Assembly: GCF_001522545.3 (NCBI RefSeq)
Contig: NC_031774.1
Coordinates: 26,049,824-26,113,823, forward strand
DNA: 64,000 nt
Origin: Parus major
Taxonomy: Eukaryota > Chordata > Aves > Passeriformes > Paridae
Direction: 5' to 3'
The position numbers and the translations under genes are program-made. The notes under the pieces are model-generated. The model made no database searches and was not told where the DNA came from. It was given only the letters and a program-made list of their open reading frames with translations. Shown one piece after another: positions 26,699 through 43,454 of this stretch; position 1 is the stretch's first letter, and each line of letters opens with the position of its first letter.

Positions 26699-28622
26699 TC
26701 AGAGAATAGAAAATATTCTTATTGTCAGAAATAAACCCTCTGACTACTTAACTTGGCATCTACAAAGAGAGCCACAACACATTTCTTTTGAGGCTTTATT
26801 TCAGTTTACTGTGCTTCTACAACTTCTCAATGGAAATTCAAGTGGGCACTAATTGGCTGACCAATAAATAGCAAAGGCCACACTGGAGACACCAATTTGA
26901 ACTGTTTCTTTCTTTTCCAGTTTCTGAAAACCAGAATTTCTTCCCTGATACTCTAGATATCTTGTGAACATCAGTCAATTGATGTTTATAATCAGAGAAT
27001 GTATTTTCCCATTCTTCTTTTATTCAAATAGTAGTATTACAGAAAGAATTATATAATTTATGACAGTCATAATTAGTAGCATTTACATATTTTTTTTAAA
27101 TCAAACTGTGATATTATTACTTTGCCTAAGAGACATATCCAATCCATGCCACCCTCTTAATTGCCCATTATATATAGACGAAACTGCCAGGACTATTAAA
27201 TTTGCCTTCTTTTATGCAGTCTTATCTTCCCAATCAATTTGTTATTTTTGTTTCCTCTTACAATGAACATAAGAAATTTGAATTATCTAACTCAGCTCTG
27301 ATTTGTACTTAGAGAGGTATTGGTGATCTGTCTGCTCACCAAGACAATTCTAAAGTTTTTTTTAAAAGTTTGCACAATACATTGAAAAGTCTGGTTTGAT
27401 ATACACATGAAGATAAGCACAATACATTGATATCTTATTAAGATAAAACACTTCCACCTCTGTCTATATATATCTCATGCATAAATTTTTTCTTATCCAC
27501 CAACAGATGCTATACAGAGATATTGTCTAAATAAATCAGGAGCTGATATTACTGTCCATAAATGTAATTATAGGATCCAGCAGGATTATGCAGCAACATC
27601 TTTAAAAAAGGATTCAACAGCCCATATAATCAATGTCTGCTAGAGTAGTACAATGAGAGCTGAACAAGTGTTAGTTAAGGCAGAGAATATTTTCTAGGAT
27701 GTTCTTAATATGAAGAGGTTATCAGATGATATTCCATAGATCTTAGACTTTGCACATCATCATACATTTTAAATGGTGCTCAGAACACATTTCATGTTCA
27801 GGCAGGACAGATTTAACTGTTTGTCTGCCTTATCTTTAATTTTGTAAGTATATCATATTCCACACTGAACACTACCCTGAAATGAAACATAACACTATAG
27901 TTGCAGAAATTTCACAATACCAATCAATTAGAAAAAGAATAGCTCAAAATGCTTTGGAACTGCTAAATTTCAGGAGAAACAATTTTTTTTAAAGAAGCAC
28001 ATAAATCTCCTTAGTAGTGCTGCAGGTTGGTAAATCATCCAACTAAGAGTAATATAGCATCACTGCCAAGGCAATCAAAACACAGATAAAAAATACATAG
28101 TTTAATGAATAGTACTTTTCAGGAGGGAACTGAGAGCTTAACTTTAAAAACAGTTGAAAATACAAATTCCATAAATCTCAAGAGCATATAGCTTCAGAAG
28201 ATGAAACTAAATGTTTGCTGTCTTTTGCCTCTGGCATGAATGTTTAAAAGGAAGGACTACATTCAGTTTTACTTAGTTAAATATTTCAGTTCTTCTGAGA
28301 CTAATGGAAAATATGAAACCTGGGATGAAATTTCACTTTCATATCTAGTATCACAATTTCAACTTCTATTTGATAACTAGGACAGAAATGCTTCAGTTTC
28401 TGGACGAAGCAAGAGAAAAAGACTAAGAAGTGTCATGAAGACTAAATTATCCCATTCAGTTTACAAAAACTAAAAATCTGACCTATTCCATTTCTGTCCT
28501 AGGGAAGAAATGTCCATATGAGGAAATTCATTGTGTACCAATTCAAATACTTTTGAATGTTAAAGTCACAGCCATCCTTATTTGCCCTAACATGATTTCA
28601 GTTAACTGAGAATCACCTGGAT

Positions 28623-28659
28623 GGGAAGGAAAAGAAAAAAAGAAAAAAAGAAAAAAAAT
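28623..28659. repeat. Purine-only simple repeat, GAAAAAAA-like
   Basis: Three or more imperfect units of G followed by seven or eight A, all purine on the plus strand and so pyrimidine on the transcribed strand. Confidence 0.85.
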
Positions 28660-30975
28660 ACAGTTTCTCTCTATGAGCTTATAATGAAATGAATTCTGAA
28701 TTCTTTACTCCAGCAAGGACATCTAAAGTCTGTCACTCTTGTCTGAAAGTATAGTTTCTATAGTCTGAAGAAAAAGCATATGTCACTCTGTTATATTTCA
28801 AGATTCAATAAAATACCTTTTAGTAAAGCAGCTGCTCACTATTCAATACCAGTATTACAATGCCACACAGCAATAATAAAATAATTCTACCACGTCTGTC
28901 TTGATGTGAGTGATGCTCTGTAGGTCAAATCAAGTTTGCCCAATTCATAACAGAACTTAGACTTCTGAGAATTTGCATAACTTCTGAAACTGTTTTAGAA
29001 CTCTTCATGTATCTCACAATGTCTCATGTAGCAAAGGAAAAATACTAAATCCTTCAAATTTAAGTTAAAAAAAAAACTTGAAGATACATGCAGATGAATT
29101 AAGCAGATCCAGTGACTAAGTGAATTTTTCTACTTATAAAGGTGGTTTTTTAATGTAACATCAGTTTCCTTTGGAGGTGCCGCTGCCCTGGAAACACTTG
29201 GCAATGTCTCAGATACAGTAAATGCAGGAAATTAGCAGTTCCTAGCAAAGTGAACTATTTCCACTAAGCACACAGCTTTCAGCCTCTGGGGAGACACTAT
29301 GCTTACAAACCTATGAATGCTGCTTTTTTGGAGTGGCTGTGGAGGAGGCAAATCACTCTCTTTAGCTCAGTTCAGTGTCTCTAGATAAATGGTCTGGGTT
29401 TATTGCTCTGGGAAACATTGGAAAGGTTACACAGAGCAAAAAAGTTAATTTATTACTGCAGTCATGGAAACTAGAAAATCAACATGAAAAAATAAATCAA
29501 TTCTGTTTCTTCACGTTATATCTGAGACACATCATGGTGCTCCCAATCAATCAGACCATGACTGAGTATTCCTAGGTGTCTAGGTTTTGCACTAAGAAGC
29601 CAGTAGTGCTGCCTCAAGAGTAGGGTTCAAAAGTCATAGGGGACGTGTAGAGAAGCAACCACTTATGTTACCCCTATTTTCCTTTGCTGAAGACAGAATT
29701 CTCCTTTTTCATATTTCCCCTTGAAAAGGACAATTTCCTAGTTGAAATTCCACCAGAAATATATTTCCAATATGGGAACTACACACTTCCAATTCTTTGA
29801 AACCCTTTTTCATAGCTTCAACAATTTGCATTCCAATCCTTCCCTTTTGAACATAATAGACTTTGCAGTCTAATGTAATGCCTAGCATGTGTTAGCACCA
29901 GTCTAAAACAAATGAAAATTTCAAGGATCACTTGAATAGGGAAAGATCAAGCAGCTGAAATACAATTGCCATTACAATATATTATAGATTTCAATAGATT
30001 TTCAGTGCATATACAGCTCTTCAAACCCACACTTTCAGCTGTTTTAAAATCCATATCAGACACAGAGTATTTGCACTTGGAACTCTCCATCATCCTCTCC
30101 CCTACTAGTTGTCAGTATGACATATTACTTGGACTCAGATCTACCTAAACAAATGTGATTTCCAAAAACTGACTGCAGCTCTCTGATCCTACACTACCTA
30201 GTTCCAGCAGAAGCTGAGTAACAAGGTAAGTTAACAACTAACAATACAATTAAATTTTGCTATTGTGAGTTCTAACAGACATGTAGTGACAAATGAAAAT
30301 TTATCTCCTACAGCATGTGCTATAAAAAGCAACACCATCTCTAAGCCAGCAGTATTTGATACACAAAACATCTCCTGAACTCCAGTTTTCAGTCTGGAGT
30401 ACTCAGCCAATGTAGTACTTGCTAAAGACTACACCAGGTAAAACTAAAGTCATTCTGAAGCTGATTTATGAGCAGAGAAAAAGTCTGGTGGGCTGAAGGT
30501 GGTAACAACCTACTAATGTCTGTCACAAACCTAAACTCACTGCAATGAAAAATCACACAGGGTAAGTCTTCCACATGTATGTTTGCTTTGCCCTGTGCAA
30601 TCTTTCTTCTTCCTCTTATTTGAGAAGCTGAAAAAGAGATTATTTTAAGAGGAAGACTATCTATATGAACCACCTATGCTCTGGCAAATCATTTCCCCAT
30701 AGAGCAGAATATTGTTTTATTTATCTCTGTAAGTAAAAATTTTACAGTTGTTCTGCACTTAGAAGACTGGAGAATGGAGACCTTAATACTTTTATGTTTT
30801 GTACATATATAATTTAGTATTTAAAATGGTAATACCATATATTAAAGAGTTGCACAAATCCAGAAGTAGACTGTTTCAGTAGTAGGCTTATTTCAACTAT
30901 GGATGGAAAGCAAAAAGTCTCAAGAAAGCTAATGTACATAGATGTACCTTCTTTCCAGTTTTCTTCCCTATCCTA

Positions 30976-31054
30976 CAGGGGCAGGAGGTGGGGTGGGGAA
31001 AATGAGCAGGTGGCTCTGTGGTACTTGGTTGCCAGCTGAGGTTAAACCACAACA
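30976..31054 (+). mobile_element. Fragment of an avian endogenous retrovirus LTR, 3' end
   Basis: A G-rich stretch, then AATGAGCAGGTGGCTCTG, then TTGCCAGCTGAGGTTAAACC ending ACAACA. This resembles the end of a common avian ERV LTR whose 3' border reads GGGGTTAAACCACGACA (remembered family sequence). Only about 80 bp remain; no primer-binding site, gag or pol follows. The family name cannot be fixed without a repeat library. Confidence 0.5.
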
Positions 31055-33587
31055 ATAAAATAACACATTTTCCTTCTTTTAAATGATTCAAAATATTTTT
31101 CAATAATTCAACAGAGAATTTAGCTCATAGCTCAGACAGAACTGGAAACCAGAGTTTCTGGTTTGATTTTCGTTTGCTTCTATTTTCACCAGAAAATGAA
31201 TTTTACCGGACCAAACCATCTCTCTTTCCACCACAATAGTTTTTAATTTCAAACAAATAGGACAGCCCTCAAAGACTTTCAGTTCCTGAAAATTTAATGA
31301 AAATTGGTGATTAAAGACAGAACCCAAATTAGTACACTGACACAGAGACAGATAGTAAAAATTCAATTTAAATGGCTCACATTCATCTTAAGGGACACCA
31401 ATCAGCTGGTCAACCAGCATTGATTTTAGATGGCATGTAAATACAAGCCCAGCCTCAAAAGTGCAACTAGGTACTGATCAGAAAGGTAAGCTGTAGTATG
31501 AAGCTGAAAGCACTAAAAAATTTGGAGGGCATAAGGGAAGAACAAAAAACAATAGAAAAATGGTAAGTTTCACCATTCATAGAATAATTCCTTAAAAAAA
31601 AGACCAAATATCACTAGAAAAATTATTTTTCTTTTTTTAATAAGGCTGTTATAGCCCATTCCCTTGAGCATCTATTACCTCTGTAGAAAATAAAGGAACT
31701 ACTGAATCAAAATATAGAACATCTATAAGCACCTTCCAGCATGTCTAATTTAAATTTCTAAATTAAATTGTTTAATGACTGCTTGGATGTGATACCAGTG
31801 TTCCACACACAACAGGAAAGGAGAAAAAAAACAATATACCCTAACAAAGTACTTTATCATCATAGTTTTTCATATCTCAGCTACTAATCAAAACATTTCT
31901 TCAGGCAGGATATGGTGTATTGGGTTTTATTTTTTACCCCAAAACCCCAAACTCCAGGTCCTAAAGAATCTTCCTCTCAAATATAACCACACATAATAAT
32001 GTTCTTAAGTTTTTGATTTAACTATTTAATTCCACAATTATTCCACTGAGATGTTTCAAAACATATACATATACGCTTGTACCCTTAATAATCTCCCTCT
32101 GTGTCCTTGAAGGAGGTTTTAGCAGACAATAATTAATGATACACTGGTAGGTGTAACACTGCTGTATCATTACAGCTGCACAGGTCTGCCACTGGTAGGT
32201 GTTATCAAAGCTATGCATTACCTCAAAAACCTTTGAAGTCCAACAGTCTAACAGTTATTTTAATCTGTTAAAAATAATGTCTCCACAAACCTCATCAAAC
32301 TGATTCCTATCTCTTTCTTATAAAAGCATTACTAATTCAGAAATGGAACCTCAAATGATTGTTGTAATTCTTTCAGTTCATGCATACTGCTTATAAACCA
32401 ATTAAACAAAGGGGTCTTGACTTAATCCCTTCAACAAATAACCATTTTTGTGTAGGACATTTTGACATAAAAATCTAAAACTTCTACAGTTTCTCCTGGT
32501 ATTAAAAGAAAAAAAAAATTGGGCTCTGGTGTTTGCTGACTTAGAGGACATGAAGGAGAAAATTGAAGGGTATGTATAGCCTATTTAAGAAAGATTTTAT
32601 TTATTTACAGCTTGCATTGAATGACTGTGATATACAATAACTTATTTTCTACACAACTTAAAGTTATAAAGAAAATATAATGCTGTAATAATTCATCTTA
32701 AACACTTCAACAGAACTCCATTTACTAAAACAAGATTTTTTTTCTTAAGTAGTCCACCTTTTAAAAAGCAATTTACTATCAAATGCTTAGAATTCAGAAT
32801 TTTGAAGAAAATCTTGCAAACCTCACCTATTTCCAAAAGTATATATGTGGTGTAGTTTGACTGATGCACGTTTAGTGAAGAAATGCTGCTAATATAATTT
32901 AAAAATATTTGTTACTTAGAAAATTTATTTTTCTCCAGTAGCAAAATGCGCAAAATTTAATTTAATAGACATGGAATGGCAGAAGCAGACTATCACAGGA
33001 AGCAACGGTCAGATTTCAAAAAAATTAGTCCAGTTCTCTCTTCCTAGTTTTGAGTCATTATATATTTTTTAAAAAATTAATATTTATTTTTAATATTTAT
33101 TTATTAACAAATATTTATCTCTTAAAAACAAATCAGCGAAAATAGTTTTCAACTGTTTTCTGGAGCTTACTGCATTCTATTTGTCAGCTGCATTATACAC
33201 ATACAGTTCTACTGCTTTTTATTTTACATTTATTTGTGCCATAATAACGCAACTGATTTTGCCAATAACAAAACACAAAATCGATGCAACAGCATTATTC
33301 AAATAAATTCAAAGATGTACACATTAAATTTTTTAAATATTTGTTTGTTTATGATTTCTTGTTTATTCTGTGCTTTTCTGCTGATTTATAGAGAGTTCAC
33401 TACAAATGTACTATATATTTTTAATGCTTTATAATCCCAGCTGTGGCATCTTCACATGAAGTGATGAAGACAAGCAAAGAGAGGTGGCTGTTAAAAAAAC
33501 TGATCTCAAAATACATGGTTAAGATACCTGTCCTATGTCTTCAGAAATCTGGTAACAATGAAAAATTGGACACAGTTTTGCTTTTTT

Positions 33588-33780
33588 AGGAAGAAATTAT
33601 TTTCTCAGAGGGTGGTGGAGCACTGGAATGGGTTGTCCAGAGAGGCTGTAGATGCCCCATCACTGGAAGTGTTTGAAAGCCCATGTTGGGTATGCCTTGA
33701 GCAACCTGGTCAAGGCAAGGGAGTGGGAGCCAGGTGATCTTTAAGGTCCCTTTCAACCCAAACCATTGTACAATTCTGTG
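33588..33780 (+). mobile_element. CR1 LINE 3' end
   Basis: About 190 bp closely follow the CR1 tail: GAGGGTGGTGGAGCACTGGA, GGTTGTCCAGAGAGGCTGT, GATGCCCCATCACTGGAAGT, GAGCAACCTGGTCAAGG, GATCTTTAAGGTCCCTTTCA, ending AACCATTGTACAATTCTGTG. It has no coding part (5'-truncated), as most CR1 copies are. It lies sense to the plus strand, antisense to TTBK2. This is the best-preserved repeat in the window and the main support for an avian source. Confidence 0.9.
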
Positions 33781-35547
33781 TTCAGTGCTTCTTCTCATCA
33801 CTTTATGCCTTTCTTAGACAAACAGTGAAAAAACTAATAAAAAATTATTTTAGGATTGCCCAGTTACAGACATTTGATCCTAGAAACTTCTAATGCCAAA
33901 TTTCAGCACACACAGGTCTTCGCTTTATAAGCATTGGTGCAGAGGTGTCCAATACATCATGCATAGCTTCCATGCAATTGCTGAGGAGGAAAAGCAATTT
34001 TTTGTCACTTCCTTGTTCCAAACAATTATGTTGTAAGCTAATGGTGTATTCCCTTTAAGAGACAACTTATAAAAGGTCTCCTCTGAAGTATATCCATGTG
34101 TAAAAGCCTCAGAGGACTATAACACAGAAACTTATTAACGTTTTCCAAAAAGCTCTGAGGAAAATGAAAAATATTTCAAGAGGAAAAATAAATACTCTGT
34201 TCCTTGTTTAGGTCCACATGTGTAATCTTCAGCTAATCATATCCCTCTGTAATGTACTGTTCAGCACTGAGAGGCCATTACTGAGAAGAGATAGCATAAG
34301 GTAAATGCCAGCAACAAAATGCTTCTCAACAGGATGAAAGAGCATCTAAACAGTACATTTAACAAAATGACATGGATCATTACCCTGCAGCACAGGGTTT
34401 TCAACAGTTTTAGTCAGGTATGTTTAGAACAGTTAACGTATTTTAGCCACTTATTTATTATATGCATGTTATGGTGCCCTAAGATATCAAACAGCTCCCT
34501 GGAAATTTTCTGTACTACTTAATTATTTTCCATTAAATCCACTGTCATTTAATACTGTACTCATAAACATGTCCTAGTTGTCCTTAGACTTTGCTTTAAC
34601 CTGTGTCGCTCAAAACAGAGGCGTGTCAAGGAACTGCTGAAGAAACAGTGTATCTTAGTGCTCTTTACCTGAAACCAGAACCAGATCATCTTCACAATTT
34701 TCTGGAGATGACTGAGGTGCTGCCAATCCTTTAAATTTAATGGATGGTCTCATTTTATTCCCAATTTTATTCTGAATGTCATGTTCAGTAACTATCCTTG
34801 AACAACTTCCAATATACAGACTCTTATAATAAATTCACACAGTCAAGGGATTCAGTAGTTACCAGCATAAATTCTAAATCATGAGGGCCACTGGGGCCAA
34901 CAAAAAAATCTGCACCAGTTTTAGTCCACACTATCTGTGAACCACTTCTGAGTCTTAATTCTTGAAGTTGTATCAATGCTTGCTGTAATAGCATCTACTT
35001 GAAAAGAAGATTGAGAATGTATAAGCAATCCATCTTTGAGCAGTCCACGGGTCCAAATGACTTTCAAAGAAGACAAAAGATTTTCAGTGACCATTTTGTT
35101 TACAATTGTATAGCTTCACTTTGCTCCTTTAGTTCTTAAAACTATCCCAACTCCTTTTTCCCATCATAAAAAGCATTTAATAGACATAGCTTTCACTATT
35201 TCAGCACCATAAAAACAATGATCTCTTCCAAATACAGAAATTAACAATCTGTAATTCTTCTGCCAAGATGACAGGAGGTAAGGCAGAATAACATAGAAGT
35301 ATTCTCCTTCTTCAGCAATCTAGATAACCCAGAATCTTACTAAAAGAAACATCATGCAATTCAAATGCATAAACATTCCCAAATTTTCACAAGTTAAAAA
35401 AAAACAAATGAAAATACGAGTATACAAGAAATTTATACCTTCTGTCTCTGTATGTAATTGAAGTAAAACAGACTTCCAACACTTTCAAAATGCAAATAAT
35501 ACCCTGTTTTGTTATCTACTAACATATTCTTGTGAAGTATTCTGTGC

Positions 35548-35638
35548 AGGATTGTTTTGGGTTGTTTGTTTATTTGTTTGTTTGGGTGGGGGGTGTTTCA
35601 TTATTTTATTGGTTCTTGTTTGTTTTGATTTTGTGGTT

Positions 35639-35669
<31 letters not shown>
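35548..35669. repeat. GT/T-rich tract ending in a run of 29 T
   Basis: TGTTTGTTTATTTGTTTG-type sequence, a short G run (35587-35593), then T at 35641-35669. It could be simple-sequence expansion. On the minus strand it reads as a long A run, but no polyadenylation signal or coding sequence precedes it. Confidence 0.9.
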
Positions 35670-35673
<4 letters not shown>

Positions 35674-38600
35674 ATTCAGCTTTTTAAGCTACGTTTCTAG
35701 GACACCATCTGTACCTTAAAGTGAAACTTGAAGATAAAATCTCTTTTACTGGAAAATCCTCAGAACCTGAGGGCACTGAAGAAAGACAAGCAGCACTTAG
35801 CTGATTTGTACAGAAACACCTGATATGGAATAATATGTGCATTGTTTGATGTGAACAGATTTGTAACTGCTGTCCTAGACAATAAAAAAATCTAGACATC
35901 TGCATTCACAATTGCTTTCACAGCATTTTTCTAAGGGTCAGACTGTACAGCAGCTGGTGTATCCTCTGCTTTAGCAGAAGTCAAAGACAATTTTTGTTAC
36001 TGACAGTTCACCAGTAAAGAGCATGAGTAATGCCTCCGAAAATTTTGTGGATTCTCTGTTGCCTTTGGATTTGAATATTTCTGTTAATTTTCAGGGTAAG
36101 TAAATATTGTAGAATACTTTAAACCTACTTAATATTACAAGAATGTAATTTTGATATTTTTTACTTGTTCTCAAATAAATATACTAAAATTTAGACACTT
36201 GAAATTAAGGTCATGCTAAAATGTCTTATGACAATGAGAACTCTGATGAAGCTCTTCATTTTATTTAAACCGCTGAGGAATGACCTAAAATCTAGTCACT
36301 GGGAAGAGCAGGAGAAAGGTGGAGAGATGGGGGAATGCAGTCATAGCTCTCCCCTTGACCTAAAAAGCCTTTGTTATCAAAAATACAACAGTTACCACAA
36401 ACAAAACATTCTCCTCTGAATACATTGTCCTCTGAACGCATTTCAACCCACTAGTCACGATACTTTCAATAAAGGAATCCCACATTCCAAATGAAGTATC
36501 AAATTGAGCAAAAAGGAATTTTCTCCTTCAATTATCTTTGCTGAGTCCAAATCATCAGATTCAGGGGACTGGATGTCAATCTGAACAATTCTTTAGGCTG
36601 CCAGTCAGTGAGACCTGTATACTGAGTAAAAAATCACTGATGTTTTAGATGAAAAGGTTTTATCTAAATGCCATTTTCTTATGGATAGGTTTTTAATTAT
36701 GTTACTCCCTAGCTTTGTCACCTCAGCTATATACATTATACTACCTTCCTTGTAAAACAATTAAAATTCAGTTATTTATAATTTGAAATCCACAAAAATA
36801 AAAGACCACAAAACTCAGGTCTGTGATAATATGTGATGGATTAATTATGGATTTTTAAAGAACTATAACCTAAAATTATTTTTTAAAGTTTAATTTTTTT
36901 AACAGCAAAGTATTAGTGTTATTTTTTTTTTTAATTTTGCTTTCTTTGTATTACATTTAATAGTACCTCAAAAAGCAGTTGTGGTTAAGGTTCACTTTAA
37001 AACAGGAGTGATGACAACTGCCTAAGAGCTGGCTGCAGTACTGATGATGTTAAGAATGCAAATGTCCTTCACATTTTGTCCCTCAAGGTTTTCTATTTCT
37101 GTACCACAGCTGACACCTTCACTTTCCATTTTTACCATGTAAACAGAGACATGGAAATTGATGCCTGAATGAAGTTAGGTTTACATTCAAAAAGAACAAT
37201 TTTTTCTTTGTCTCCATTAAAAAACAAAAAGATGCTAACACTTACTTCAGCTATCTCTAAGACAATAGCAAAAACATGTTAGGTACTACATCCTCAAAAA
37301 ACAATAAATAGACTATGAATCTCATAAATACACTAAATTTGCATCCTGCTAAATGTATTTGCTTGGTGATTAGAGTATCCCTACAATTAAATTCTAATTA
37401 CCCAGATTTGCAGTAATCAATTCTTATCTACACCATTAATTCATTTATTGGCTTCCTCTCTCCAAGACTTTATTTGCTTGCCTGTGTTTCACCCTTCCTT
37501 CTTTTAACATCCTACGTCCACATTCAATTTTATCTCTTCTGATCTTTTCCATCCCCAGAGAAGGCTCCTCCCACTAATTAGTGGTTCCTTATCACCTTCC
37601 ATTCTGTAATTTGATTCTACATGTACCCCAAATACCTGCATCCTAGCATTGTCCCCACCATGCAGAATTTAGTATCAAAAGCCATTACCTTTCATTCATC
37701 TTTCACAAACCTACGAAATGCAATAAATGTTTGTTTCTGATTTTTCACTTTTAGCCAGGTAAAGGTGTCAGATCACAAAACTTAATAAACTGCAGGTCTT
37801 CACTACTCTCTTCACCATGTTTATACATTTTACAAATATCTTATTACCGAATACTACAGACATATCCCTCTCTCCTTGAAGTCAGCTCCTCACAAGCATA
37901 GTCATTCAGACAGCTGGAAGATAGGACAACTTTGGTAAAATGAATCCATGTCAAAATTAGCAGTTAAAAATGTTTTATTTTACAGCAGTGATTCTGAGAG
38001 AGAACTTTCTGTAGCATGAAATTGTGCAAAGCTTTGTTTTTGCTTTATGTTTTATGTTAACATGTTTTTCTTTCAGTTTTGAAGGTTCACATAGACCACT
38101 GTAGTAAAATACTACAAGAAGAAAACTGCAACTATAACCAATTAATTTTAAGGCCAATGTCTGGAACAAGTGGGAAACTGTCTCTGCTAACTGAATAACC
38201 CAAGAGAATGTAAAATCCCTGGATCCTTCAGATAAGCAATAAAGGCATTCCTTTTGATAGTATGCTCAGACATTGGGGAAGACCAATAAAGCTTGAACAC
38301 ATTTTCATTATGTAAAATGGTCCCTCAAAATACTTCGTCCTGTAATTATCTGAAATGACCTTTTACCCCTCTTTATTAAGAGAGACAATATTTGCCTGTA
38401 AGAAAAATGCTAAACTCTAAATTACAGTCCAGATAATGATTATGGAATACCAAAAAGGATTAGTCCTTTTCTAACAGTTGTATTATAACCAATTTTTTCC
38501 CTTTTCACCAACTTTATTACAAATTACTACCTACACAATGGATGTGTAAAAATGAGGTTAGAATACTGCATTCCCTTTGTAGGGAAGGGGAGGAAAGAGA

Positions 38601-39487
38601 AAAAAGACAGCTACTATATCCTGGAGATGTACTATTTCACTTTTTTCTGAAAAAGAGTTCTGATATTTTTGGATGAGGAAATTCTGTAGTTCTAGAAAGA
38701 GACTATAAAAGGCTATTTCAGCTGCAGTGTGTGAAAAGATTCTGTTAAAAAAGCAAAAAGAGCAACGACAGAAGTACCAGGGAAGTCAGGAAGAATAAAG
38801 AAGAAATTTGATACTAGATTTTACAAACATAAAACCTGTTTCTATGTTTACAGCAATTCATGTCCACTTTTAAAAGCTCATTGAACTCCTCTGCTCTAAC
38901 TCCAGACCATTCTTGGTTTTCAAAGTTTGGGTCAGACAGAATGGATGACCCAAACAACACATCACTGTCTAGGCCTCCAAGTTAACAAATCAAGAAAATC
39001 CAACTGATGACTCCCCAGAGATAACTGTTTCACATCTGAATTGTGTCTCTCAGTTAAGTAAAAATCAGTGCATCTTGCAGCAGTAGTTCACATGGACTAG
39101 GGTTATAAGAAGCTAACATCAACAAGCCAACCTTAACTATGTTTTTATGAAGAGAGTATTGTGTTTTTGGAGAACATGCTTTTATATTGTCCTACATTAC
39201 ATGCAGTATCTGCAGTAGAAAGCTAATGAAGCTTATTAGGACAGCCTTAAGGAGAAGTACATAGCACATTTAATGAAAATATTAATAAAGTCTATTAGTA
39301 AGCAAGGCAAACAGTTTGGCTGCTCACTATACAAGAACCATTTCTAACTAACTAACCATTTGTATACAAACAAAACCACTATCTTTTTCCCCACCATCAC
39401 TGCACTCTCCAAATATTGATTACAGTGAAAAAAATTTCTAAACAATTTCAACTGAAGAATTACTTCAGTTACATTGTAGGGCACTGC

Positions 39488-39505
39488 AAAAAAAAAAAAA
39501 AAAAA
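39488..39505. repeat. A18 homopolymer
   Basis: An uninterrupted run of 18 A inside the 14 kb intron. No retrotransposon body recognised on either side. Confidence 0.9.
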
Positions 39506-40602
39506 CAAAATGAGAGAGGTAGTTTTTACAAAAGAAAGAATATCAAAAATATTGAATTTTCTGTTATCATTTAGTTTTTCTGAAAATGTTACCTTTGGTG
39601 TGTATATATAGAGAATGTTGGGAATTGCTTTCTTTTTGAAATTAGATGTCAGTTCAAAAAACATTATAAGCAGCCAAACATACAGAACAACAACACTGAG
39701 AAAATAACAAAAAAAAAACCTACTTAAAATGTTTAGCTCACCTTTCCAACAGTAGCAGGCACTCTGTTGGTCTCCCCTGTTCTTTGTTTTCATTGCAGTG
39801 TCCAGCCTTTCAGCTAGACACAGCAGAACCCCACTGATTTACCTTACTAATTCACATACCTCATAATCTGCATACAAGAAACTGCCACTTTCCCAACTTC
39901 TCAGGCAAAATAAAGAGTGAAAATCCTGTCGAGATGGCTTCTACCGCTCAGTTTGTGTCATATTTATAAATATGCTACACAATATGGACTAGTACATTAT
40001 TTGGTGCTGCCATCAAAATCTAAACTAACTTAATAAAGAAAATGTTCCTTTTAAACATCACCATGTACAATGGCTCTGACTTACTAATTTTGAAACTTTT
40101 AAATTAACAAAACTAACTGGCCACCAGTGAATTAGGGAGTCTCTACTTGCTTAAAATGGTGATTTCTTCATTGATAAGCTTTGATGATCAATCTTCTTCA
40201 GATTGCATTGCACTGGCAATACAGTAACTGTATTGTCCTCTTATATAGTGTCCTATTATATAATTAGTGTCCTATCACTGTTTTAATTATTCAGACTTTC
40301 TCTTTCAGATTATATATATTCACTTTGGTGTCTGACTTTTACATTATCTCAGTTTTTTGTTGTTGTTGTGTTCTTGTGTTTTGGGCTTTTTTAAATGCAA
40401 TATAAAACAGCAAGTGAAATTCAGCTCTGGTATATCATTCTGATATTTAATGAAGACCTATATATCACTTGTTTTTCCAAAACAAATGACAGATTATCCC
40501 AAAATATCTTAGACGTACCCCTCTGTCTCAAGCCAAAAACCAAAAACCTGACCCATTCCCTATTGCCAGTCTTTTAACACTATTAACACTACTAAAAAAT
40601 CA

Positions 40603-43454
<2,852 letters not shown>

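Noticed and set aside
31920..31955. Imperfect inverted repeat TTGGGTTTT / AAAACCCCAA
   Set aside because: Short, with an indel in the arm, in a simple A/T/C-rich stretch. No further signal.
35684..35905. Possible retropseudogene ahead of a minus-strand A29
   Set aside because: The minus-strand frame has no recognisable product, there is no polyadenylation signal next to the run, and CR1 machinery does not make poly(A)-tailed pseudogenes.
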